The notes under the pieces were generated by a model, which saw only the letters and a list, made by a program, of their open reading frames with translations, was not told the DNA's origin and searched no databases. From an uncultured Ectothiorhodospiraceae bacterium (lineage in GTDB: Bacteria; Pseudomonadota; Gammaproteobacteria; UBA9214): a DNA stretch of 64,000 bases. The position numbers were made by a program, and so were the translations under genes. Of the stretch, positions 1-6,119 are shown piece by piece. The stretch spans positions 25,682-89,681 of the forward strand of contig CAMYMI010000006.1 in NCBI GenBank assembly GCA_947259415.1, given 5' to 3'. Every line of letters starts with the position of its first letter. Position 1 is the first letter of the stretch.

Positions 1-309
1 TTGTTTTCATGTGGGTTCTCCAAAAAGCATAAAAGTTGAATAATGTGGTTTGGTAGTCTTTGCAATGACGGGGACTATAATATTAGCAATCTCTTAAATT
101 AGCAATAGTTAATTTAAGAAAATACTGAATTTGTTCCTATAAATATATTTAATACTTATATTTCAATGAGATATTGATTTTGTAGTCGGTTTTTTCGGCT
201 CCTGTTGCAACCGGATCCGACCAGAACAGGGCTAGACGCGGCCAGGATGCGGGCGTTTCGGGCCGTCTCCCGCCGTTCTGGACGGTATGATTGAGGGAGG
301 GGGGCACCA
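1..309. other. AT-rich non-coding stretch at window edge
   Basis: I see no gene here. The first ~180 bases are clearly more AT-rich than the rest of the window, and the next ~120 bases return to high GC. The last 15 bases carry a purine-rich ribosome binding site (around 294-302) for the GTG start at 310. The promoter of that gene probably lies in the AT-rich part, but I cannot pick convincing -35 and -10 boxes. Confidence 0.5.
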
Positions 310-702
310 GTGAAAAAACTCTTGTTATCGATCGTGGAGCTGGGAGGCTATCCGAATTTCGCTCCCCTGTATGCAAGCCTTGGTTATGAGGTGGCGGTCG
401 AGCATTCCATGCGCAAGGCCATTGGTTTTCTAAAGAAGCAGCGGCCCGCCGTCATTGTGGCGGAATTCAATTTCCAGTCTGATTTCCGTGACCGTACCAG
501 CAGCCTCGAGTCATTAATGGCTGTGGTGCAACGCTTGCCCGGTGTCCGGGTGGTCGTGTTCTTCGACGAGGAATACCAGCCCCAGTTTGAAAAACTCCGG
601 GCCCGCCTGCCGGTGGATGCGGCGCTGGCATTTCCCATCGAAGAACCGGCCCTGAAGGCCTGCCTGCAGGCGTTCGAGGAGGATCAAAACATTGACGCCT
701 GA
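310..702 (+). CDS. small receiver-like (pseudo-receiver) protein
   Basis: Encodes 130 residues from a GTG start preceded by a strong GGAGGGGGG ribosome site. The predicted alternation of strands and helices (LLLSIVEL, AVIVAEF, VRVVVFF, AALAFPI) resembles the beta-alpha fold of a response-regulator receiver domain. At the place where the phosphorylated aspartate would sit after the third strand, there is a glutamate (PAVIVAEF). If it is a receiver fold it is therefore probably not phosphorylated in the usual way. There is no output domain. Partner and function are unknown. It lies 71 bases upstream of the next gene's likely start on the same strand. The fold assignment is inference from the pattern of hydrophobic strands; the reading frame itself is convincing. 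Confidence 0.6.
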   Translation: MKKLLLSIVELGGYPNFAPLYASLGYEVAVEHSMRKAIGFLKKQRPAVIVAEFNFQSDFRDRTSSLESLMAVVQRLPGVRVVVFFDEEYQPQFEKLRARLPVDAALAFPIEEPALKACLQAFEEDQNIDA

Positions 703-773
703 TCCGGAACTTGTTTAGAGTGGTTATAACAAGAACGCTGACTGTTGTGTCAGTCGGAAAAGCAGGTGAAAAA

Positions 774-1514
774 ATGACAGGCAAAGACTATTCCACACTG
801 GTGCTGCCTCTACAGCCTGGCCCAGCTAGCGCGGCACGGCCTGACAGGCTTATGTTGCTGTTCTTTATATTATTCCTTTCTCTGTTCCTGGCAGCACCGG
901 TTTCGGCCGCTGACCTGCGGGTGCGGGTTTTCGAACGGGGCGGGCAGGCACCGCTGACAGGTGTTTCCGTCTGTGTGGGCACACCGGCCAATCCCATGCA
1001 ATTTGGCACTGCCAGCACCGATCATGACGGTTATTCTGAGTTCCGGGACCTTCCGCGTGCACCGCTGGTGGTTACCGCATCGAAGCCTGGGTACCGGGGG
1101 CAGCAGGAATCCCTGGTCACCTCCAACATGCAACGGCTCCTGGTGGTCTCTCTGCCCAGCGGTGGCGGTGGTCCCAATTGCGGACTGGACGTGAGCGACA
1201 CAGGTGGCAAGGCTGCCGGCCTGCAGGTCAAATATCTCAAGATCAACGGCGGGGCGAAGAGTACCGCCAGCCGGTACGTGTTTCTAAACCACGCGTTGGA
1301 CGGGCATCCTACCCATTACCGGGCCAGCGAGAATTCGGACTTCAGCGGTGCCCGTTGGCAGTCGTATATAGCCAAGCCTGCATTCGAACTCAGTCAGGGG
1401 AGTGGCCGGAAGGTGGTCTATTTACAGGTGCGCCGTTATTCGAAGGTGAATGGTGCAGATATCCAGACATTGTCCCCCGTGGTGCGTGACTCCATAACCG
1501 TGAAAATTCCGTGA
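774..1514 (+). CDS. secreted protein with Ig-like (carboxypeptidase-regulatory-like) domain
   Basis: The ATG at 774 has an AGCAGG site seven bases upstream and gives 246 residues. A second ATG at 852 would begin directly with the signal sequence (LLFFILFLSLFLAAPVSA then ADLRV), so the true start is either of the two. The mature protein begins with a ~90-residue beta-rich domain (strands such as LRVRVF, then DHDGYSEF, PLVVTASKPGYRG) typical of carboxypeptidase-regulatory-like/Ig-like modules that bind surfaces or cap other proteins. A glycine-rich hinge with one cysteine (SGGGGPNCGLD) follows, then a second unassigned beta-rich domain. It is expected to be periplasmic or exported. It precedes a membrane-anchored metalloprotease-like gene by 31 bases and may share its transcript. 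Confidence 0.7.
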   Translation: MTGKDYSTLVLPLQPGPASAARPDRLMLLFFILFLSLFLAAPVSAADLRVRVFERGGQAPLTGVSVCVGTPANPMQFGTASTDHDGYSEFRDLPRAPLVVTASKPGYRGQQESLVTSNMQRLLVVSLPSGGGGPNCGLDVSDTGGKAAGLQVKYLKINGGAKSTASRYVFLNHALDGHPTHYRASENSDFSGARWQSYIAKPAFELSQGSGRKVVYLQVRRYSKVNGADIQTLSPVVRDSITVKIP

Positions 1515-1545
1515 AGCCGGTATTATTCCCCTGACGTTCTGACTT

Positions 1546-2331
1546 ATGGTATCCCGCCGGCTTTTCCGGCAGCTCAGGATCCTTACGCTGCTGATGATTC
1601 TGCTGGTCGTGGCCGTGGACACCTGGCTGGCCAAGGCAGGCACAACTGACTGGGATGATACGCTGTGGGTTGTGGTCTATCCGATCAATGGCGACAGCCG
1701 CGGCAGTACCTCCACCTATATCGCGAATCTGACGGATAGCTCCTTGCTGCCGATCATTGAATTTATTGACCAAGAGGCAGACCGCTACGGCCTGCCGGGG
1801 GAAGGGCTATTGAATATCAGGCTTGGGCCCGAGGTGCACGAAATTCCACCGGAACCACCGGTCGTGCGGAATGTATTTTCGATTGGGCTGTGGAGCCTGC
1901 AGTTGCGATATTGGGTCATGCGTACCCGCTGGCGCTATGACGGTCCGTCTGCGAATATCCGTATCTTTGTCAAGTTCTACGATTCTGAGTGGCGCAGCCA
2001 GCTGGCCCATTCCCTGGGCCTGCAGAAAGGGCTGGTTGGCGTGGTCAATGCCTTCGCCAGCCGTGCTTATCAGGGAAGGACAAACGTGGTGATTGCCCAC
2101 GAACTGCTGCACACTCTGGGTGCGACGGACAAGTACAACCTGGATACCAATCAGCCCGCTTATCCTGCCGGCTATGCCGAACCGGAGCGCAGGCCCCTGT
2201 ACCCGCAACCAAGGGCGGAGATCATGGGGGGCAGGATACCCGAATCCGAAACCCGTTCGGTTATGCCGGACTCCCTGCGCGAAACAGTCATCGGCGGCAT
2301 CACAGCCCGGGAGATTCGCTGGGTGAATTGA
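1546..2331 (+). CDS. membrane-anchored metzincin-type zinc protease-like protein
   Basis: Encodes 261 residues. One hydrophobic segment at residues ~11-28 should act as an uncleaved signal anchor, placing the rest in the periplasm. Residues 185-195 read HELLHTLGATD, the extended metzincin zinc site HExxHxxGxxD, with three metal ligands and the catalytic glutamate all present. A methionine in EIMGG (about residue 227) lies where a metzincin Met-turn would be expected. I do not recognise the upstream ~150 residues. The substrate is unknown; maturation or turnover of an envelope protein, perhaps the neighbouring secreted protein, is a guess. There is no clear Shine-Dalgarno site at the ATG. Confidence 0.7.
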   Translation: MVSRRLFRQLRILTLLMILLVVAVDTWLAKAGTTDWDDTLWVVVYPINGDSRGSTSTYIANLTDSSLLPIIEFIDQEADRYGLPGEGLLNIRLGPEVHEIPPEPPVVRNVFSIGLWSLQLRYWVMRTRWRYDGPSANIRIFVKFYDSEWRSQLAHSLGLQKGLVGVVNAFASRAYQGRTNVVIAHELLHTLGATDKYNLDTNQPAYPAGYAEPERRPLYPQPRAEIMGGRIPESETRSVMPDSLRETVIGGITAREIRWVN

Positions 2332-2352
2332 GCGTGGCGGGGCGGGAACCGG

Positions 2353-2766
2353 CTAGAGGGCCGGGTCACGCGGGTTATAGTCAAGGGCCTTTTCGGCCAG
2401 TATTTCTCCAGCCGCATTCATGACCAGCACCGTCCAGGAGCCATGCATCTCGGGTGTGAGTGTCTTGCTTGACCAGACACGCCAGCGTGGACCTGATACC
2501 TTGAAACGCACCTCTGCCATAGTCTCGCCCTGGTATTCCCAGCTATGTACGACGACCTGGCCGGTCAGGTTGCTCAGTTCGGTAAAGAAATAGACCTGCT
2601 CGGTATTACCGATCAGCTCCGTCAGGTTGTCCAGGGGCTCGCGTTCATGGATCGCGCTGGAAAAGTTCGCGCGCTTGACCTGGCCCGTGTCCGGGCCGGG
2701 TTCGGCCATACACACCGGTGCTGCAAGTATGGCGAAGACGGCTATGAGCGAAAAGATTCTTTGCAT
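2353..2766 (-). CDS. periplasmic DUF2914 domain protein
   Basis: Encodes 137 residues with a clear signal peptide (MQRIFSLIAVFAILAAPVCMA, cleavage near residue 21). From about residue 58 it has the DUF2914 pattern: YFFTELSNLTGQ, then HSWEYQGETMAEVRFKVSG, then WRVWSSKTL, and GSWTVLVMNAAGEIL. DUF2914 domains are small periplasmic beta-rich modules of unknown function, often found in envelope proteins of gammaproteobacteria. The gene converges with the protease-like gene, leaving 21 bases between them. It is the last of a minus-strand run of small genes reaching back to 4389. Confidence 0.8.
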   Translation of the reverse strand: MQRIFSLIAVFAILAAPVCMAEPGPDTGQVKRANFSSAIHEREPLDNLTELIGNTEQVYFFTELSNLTGQVVVHSWEYQGETMAEVRFKVSGPRWRVWSSKTLTPEMHGSWTVLVMNAAGEILAEKALDYNPRDPAL

Positions 2767-2834
2767 CAGACTTGTCCCGAATCCATATACCTCTATGGAA
2801 ACGCCAAAGACAGCCTGGGTCTGTGACCGGTTTC

Positions 2835-3305
2835 TCAGGAAGAGGGTTTCAGGGGACGACTGGATTTCCTGCGGCCCTGGAAACTGACGATGGCCTGCAT
2901 GACCCGATCCAGGGGAAGGCCCTGCAGACCTTCATAGCGCGCAAATACCGCTTTGGTTAGTGCATAGATATTGTCAACGCTCTCGGGGGCGTCGCTGTCA
3001 GGATCAATCAGCTGCTGCAGCCCCTGCAGTCCGCCGGCCTGTACGCGAATTTCCTTGGCATGTGGCAGGGGTCCGTCAGCGTGCATGAGGCGCAGGGTGA
3101 AGCGCGCATTTCGACGTAGGGTATTCAGCAGTTCGGTACACATTTCATTACCGGCATCGGACTTGCAGGCAACACCTTCACGGTCTGCCAGGCAGAAACG
3201 TGCGGACTGTTCACAGGCGCAGCGGCGAGCATTGATGGCCTTTTCGAACACGCAGCGCCGTTGATTGATGGCATGGTAGGTGGCCTTGTATTCCTGTTCT
3301 TCCAT
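2835..3305 (-). CDS. cysteine-bearing hypothetical protein, paralogue of the 4902-5285 product
   Basis: About 156 residues from the ATG at 3305. In-frame alternatives are ATG 3320 and GTG 3347, the last lying just after the stop of the upstream gene. The N-terminal half has regularly placed cysteines (CVFE, CACE, FCLA, VACKS, MCTEL). The C-terminal half contains GGLQGLQQ and ends in a basic segment (GRRKSSRP). The protein at 4902-5285 shares the cysteine frame, the GGLxGLQ block and the basic tail, so the two are paralogues. There is no signal peptide. The function is unknown; the cysteine spacing could bind a metal or form disulfides, but nothing in the sequence decides this. Confidence 0.65.
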   Translation of the reverse strand: MEEQEYKATYHAINQRRCVFEKAINARRCACEQSARFCLADREGVACKSDAGNEMCTELLNTLRRNARFTLRLMHADGPLPHAKEIRVQAGGLQGLQQLIDPDSDAPESVDNIYALTKAVFARYEGLQGLPLDRVMQAIVSFQGRRKSSRPLKPSS

Positions 3306-3351
3306 CGTAACAACAGGCATCAGGCGCAGGCGCCGGAAGACCCCGACACGG

Positions 3352-3594
3352 TTATTTTTCCCATTCCCTGACGATGGGCTGCTCGCGGAATTCAAGCAAT
3401 CTTTCCTCGGCTTCGGCCTGGTTATCTGCAAAGATTATCTTGTACTGATGGTTACTGTCTGCTGGTTGGTCGGCCCGCATCGCCCTCACATCCCGTTTGG
3501 CATCCTGGTATTTTTCGTATTCCCTGACCAGCTCGAGGGACTTGGCGGTTTCAGTCTCGCCGGGTGTGACCTTGTATATGTAGTAGTAAGTCAT
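3352..3594 (-). CDS. small hypothetical protein (80 aa)
   Basis: Begins MTYYYIYKV and is highly charged and probably helical, with many glutamate, arginine and lysine residues (for example EAEERLLEFREQ near the C-terminus). It has no signal peptide, membrane segment or motif I recognise. It sits in a compact minus-strand run: 62 bases from the stop of the 129-residue gene upstream to its ATG, and its own stop lies just before the cysteine-bearing gene. Tight packing and a sensible composition support it as a real gene; the function is unknown. Confidence 0.6.
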   Translation of the reverse strand: MTYYYIYKVTPGETETAKSLELVREYEKYQDAKRDVRAMRADQPADSNHQYKIIFADNQAEAEERLLEFREQPIVREWEK

Positions 3595-3656
3595 GGTATT
3601 GGTCCGTTGATGTAAGAGGTAATGTCCGTGATGTCCTCGCTATTATAACAATGCCG

Positions 3657-4046
3657 TTATCCCGGTTTCCAAGCAGGTTCGTATTCATGCAGGCCAGGGT
3701 GCAGTCGCTTGTAATTCCTGATCATGATGACGGTTTTGCGCAGCGTCGCCTCATCGATGCAGGACACATTCAGCCCCACTTTGAGTTTTCGCATGCCGTC
3801 TGCCGCTGCACCCACCTCGATGAACTGGGGCAGTGAGAAATCCGCGCCGGGCTGTTTCCCGGCTGGATATCGTTCCCGGAAGTAGTGGGCCAGGGTGACT
3901 ATCACAGCATCCCATATCACCTCATTGCCCCGGAAGATACCGGTAAACCGGATGTGTGCTTGTCCGGCTTCGGGTGGTTCGACATGCTGGAAGTCCTCAC
4001 TGTCGCGGTCGAGTCCCTTTTTAAAGCACCTGATCGTGTCACTCAC
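3657..4046 (-). CDS. conserved hypothetical protein (129 aa)
   Basis: Starts with GTG inside the last codons of the DUF3301 gene, an 8-base overlap that suggests translational coupling. The sequence looks like a soluble globular alpha/beta protein (for example GIFRGNEVIWDAVIVTLAHYF and LKVGLNVSCIDEATLRKTV). I recognise no catalytic motif, signal peptide or membrane segment. From its coupling to a membrane-anchored DUF3301 protein I infer a shared but unknown role. Confidence 0.65.
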   Translation of the reverse strand: MSDTIRCFKKGLDRDSEDFQHVEPPEAGQAHIRFTGIFRGNEVIWDAVIVTLAHYFRERYPAGKQPGADFSLPQFIEVGAAADGMRKLKVGLNVSCIDEATLRKTVIMIRNYKRLHPGLHEYEPAWKPG

Positions 4047-4389
4047 TGCGGCTTGCCTCGAGTACGACGCTGGTTATGCGTTTATTGTGGAGGACGACAC
4101 ACCCGGTCTGGCGCGAGATCCCGTCGCTGCTGTAGTCAAATACATAGGTGCGCCTGAAACCGAGATCATCGCCGTTGATGTAGTAAGGTCGTATATTCCT
4201 CAGGGAAACCGTGCCATCGAGAAACTGGAATCCCTGGTGTGCACAGGACGCACGTGCGGTCTGGACGGCGATGCCCCGGCAATTCATGCTGGCCAGCCAG
4301 AACCAGATCAGGATAACAATGCTGAAAAGCAGGGTCAGTGACGACAAATTCCCGAGTATCCAGTCGATCGTCATGTTAAAATTCCTCAT
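4039..4389 (-). CDS. DUF3301 membrane-anchored protein
   Basis: Encodes 116 residues; a second start at 4374 (MTIDWILG) is possible. One N-terminal membrane helix covers about residues 17-34 (LTLLFSIVILIWFWLA). It is followed by the DUF3301 pattern: RGIAVQTARASCAHQGFQFLDGTVSL, then a beta-rich tail with RRTYVFDYSSDGISRQTG and LHNKRITSVVLE. DUF3301 proteins are short, single-span inner-membrane proteins of unknown function found widely in gammaproteobacteria. The gene heads the minus-strand run that goes on to 2353. It is divergent from the antitoxin-like gene at 4429, with 39 bases between the two starts. Confidence 0.8.
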   Translation of the reverse strand: MRNFNMTIDWILGNLSSLTLLFSIVILIWFWLASMNCRGIAVQTARASCAHQGFQFLDGTVSLRNIRPYYINGDDLGFRRTYVFDYSSDGISRQTGCVVLHNKRITSVVLEASRSE

Positions 4390-4428
4390 CTATATGATCA
4401 TGATTCGCTGAATAACGGTGTGTTGCAT

Positions 4429-4830
4429 ATGGCAGGACTAACCCAGGAAGACCGGGTGGATTTGGGCCGCATGGTGGTCAACATGCTGGATGACTGGGGT
4501 ATCAAGCCCTCCGACCAGGTGAACGTGCTGGCATTGCCCGATGGAACACCTGCCCGGATGCTGCGCCGTTACCATGAGGACACCCCGCTACCGGACGACC
4601 CGGATGTCTTGATGCGGGTCGAACACCTGCTGGGGATTGCCGATGCCCTGCGCACCACCTTCCCGCGCAATGCCAGTATTGGTCTGATATGGCTGAAACA
4701 ACCCTGCAAACGGCTTCGCCGGCGCCGTCCCCTGGATATCATGATCGAGGATGGCCTGAGCGGGTTAATTACCATCCGCACCCATCTCGATTGTTCATTT
4801 GCCTGGCGGGAATCGGAGCGCACTGACTGA
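4429..4830 (+). CDS. orphan ParS/MbcA/Xre-type antitoxin-like protein (DUF2384)
   Basis: About 133 residues from ATG 4429 (GTG at 4420 is an alternative). The C-terminal ~55 residues match the toxin-binding DUF2384 pattern: LLGIADALRTTFP, WLKQP, RRPLDIMIEDGLSGL, then IRTHLD. In RES-type toxin-antitoxin pairs this domain caps the toxin, and an N-terminal helix-turn-helix binds the operator. Here the N-terminal part (LGRMVVNMLDDWGIKPSDQV) could hold a reduced helix-turn-helix. No RES-domain toxin lies next to it: the downstream gene is on the other strand and unrelated. It may be a solitary regulator rather than half of a toxin pair. Confidence 0.7.
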   Translation: MAGLTQEDRVDLGRMVVNMLDDWGIKPSDQVNVLALPDGTPARMLRRYHEDTPLPDDPDVLMRVEHLLGIADALRTTFPRNASIGLIWLKQPCKRLRRRRPLDIMIEDGLSGLITIRTHLDCSFAWRESERTD

Positions 4831-4901
4831 TATCACGCTGTTCGGGTCATTCGTTATCAAACCGCTGCCAGGGCTGCGGGTTCTGGATGACAGTCTTATG
4901 A

Positions 4902-5285
4902 TTATTTTCGCTTGCGGCGTCCGGGTAGCTTGTAGCTGACGATGTCGTCGCAGAAATCTCCACAGGGTATGGCGTCAACGGAGCCGAACCTTTCAGCTGC
5001 GGCGGCCACCAGGCTGTTGATGTCATCAACGGCCGACCTAGGCTCGGCGGACAGCTTCATGCTGCGTTGCAGGCCGAGTAGTCCGCCGTACTGGATCTTG
5101 ACCAGTACACTGTGCGGCATCTTCAGCAAGTCATCCTCCACGCCGAATTCCGGCAGTGCGACATCCTTTAATCTCTGGAAAAGATTCATGCAATGTGCGT
5201 GGGCCTGCTCCGCCACGCAGGCGATCTCGGCGCCGCCCCGGCGCACGATCGGATTGGCATTGGAGCAACCAAAATCCTCCTTCAC
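4902..5285 (-). CDS. cysteine-bearing hypothetical protein with unclear start, paralogue of 2835-3305
   Basis: The listed GTG start gives 127 residues. Alignment with the paralogue at 2835-3305 runs through CxF, a cysteine near FGC, the IAC block, a block with C-M-N-L, GGLLGLQR and a basic tail (PGRRKRK). The similarity continues upstream of the GTG: in the same frame, codons 5342 down to 5304 read YKSEAATISELIC, which aligns with YK...C in the paralogue. There is no ATG, GTG or TTG in that upstream part. An AGGAG site (about 5355-5359) stands nine bases before a GTA codon (5343-5345). The start may be damaged, unusual or misread. Function unknown. Confidence 0.55.
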   Translation of the reverse strand: MKEDFGCSNANPIVRRGGAEIACVAEQAHAHCMNLFQRLKDVALPEFGVEDDLLKMPHSVLVKIQYGGLLGLQRSMKLSAEPRSAVDDINSLVAAAAERFGSVDAIPCGDFCDDIVSYKLPGRRKRK

Positions 5286-5454
5286 CAGAGTGGCGCTGAA
5301 CGGGCAGATAAGTTCACTTATGGTGGCAGCTTCCGATTTGTATACAGTTAATTACTCCTGATCCGGTGTGCAGATGACGCCCTGCCGGATTGCACCTTCA
5401 TGGTGTATGGGTAATCATCATACCTGGTTTCAACAAGTTCAAGGTACAGCAGGC

Positions 5455-5808
5455 ATGAATAAGCCAGGAATTGTAACCGCGGTACCCAGGCGACGCTTTA
5501 AATATGGTGAATTCAGTGTGGTCATACTCGGTGATATAGAGAGCAATGACGATATAAACTATCGTTATATCATGGCGGTTATCAAGGGCGCTGATCCGGA
5601 ACCGGGGATCTACATCACCGCAGAGCAGGACCGCGCGGCAGGTCAGGGAGGCACTGACTATACTATGCGTATTGTCATGCGGGATGGTGCCGAGGCAATC
5701 GGTTCATCGAGTGACTGGCATAATCTTGATGCTTTCGCCAAAGAGGCCCTGGGGATTGTGGGTCAACTGCTTAACCTCAGTGATGAGGAACCCTACAGGC
5801 TGATGTAG
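5455..5808 (+). CDS. hypothetical protein (~117 aa)
   Basis: The ATG at 5455 is chosen because the frame upstream of it looks unlike protein and an AGCAGG-type site precedes it. The product is a compact soluble alpha/beta protein. A beta-rich front (FKYGEFSVVILGDIESNDDINYRYIMAVIKG) leads into a helical end (LDAFAKEALGIVGQLLNLS). I see no signal peptide or catalytic motif. It is followed after 8 bases by a small secreted protein on the same strand and they are probably co-transcribed. I do not recognise the family. Confidence 0.6.
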   Translation: MNKPGIVTAVPRRRFKYGEFSVVILGDIESNDDINYRYIMAVIKGADPEPGIYITAEQDRAAGQGGTDYTMRIVMRDGAEAIGSSSDWHNLDAFAKEALGIVGQLLNLSDEEPYRLM

Positions 5809-5816
5809 AACCAGGC

Positions 5817-6110
5817 ATGAATCTGAAGGCGCACAAGCTGTCCATGACATTGCTGGTAATATTCAGCCTGACATGGTCATCGCTTGTGCAGGCTTTCTTC
5901 TGCTTTTCGATTGGTGCGGGCGCCGGCAGCAAGCATCGCGACCGTCACTATTCACAGCGACTCCCACCTGCAGGTTTTGGCGCAGTAGGGTACCCGCTGT
6001 TCCGCTATACTCCGGCACTGCATAGCCCGGTTGTCAGACACGATTTGCTGCCAGCGCTCGTTTTACCGGAAACGACAGGCAGCGTGGTCAAGCAACAGAT
6101 ATTCGAGTAG
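5817..6110 (+). CDS. small secreted protein (97 aa)
   Basis: A clear signal peptide occupies residues ~1-26 (LSMTLLVIFSLTWSSLVQA). The mature ~70 residues are rich in glycine, proline, histidine and tyrosine (HRDRHYSQRLPPAGFGAVGYP) and probably lack a compact fold. It starts 8 bases after the previous stop codon. It converges with the GGDEF-EAL gene, leaving 9 bases between the stops. I do not recognise the family. Confidence 0.55.
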   Translation: MNLKAHKLSMTLLVIFSLTWSSLVQAFFCFSIGAGAGSKHRDRHYSQRLPPAGFGAVGYPLFRYTPALHSPVVRHDLLPALVLPETTGSVVKQQIFE

Positions 6111-6119
6111 GAAGGTCGG

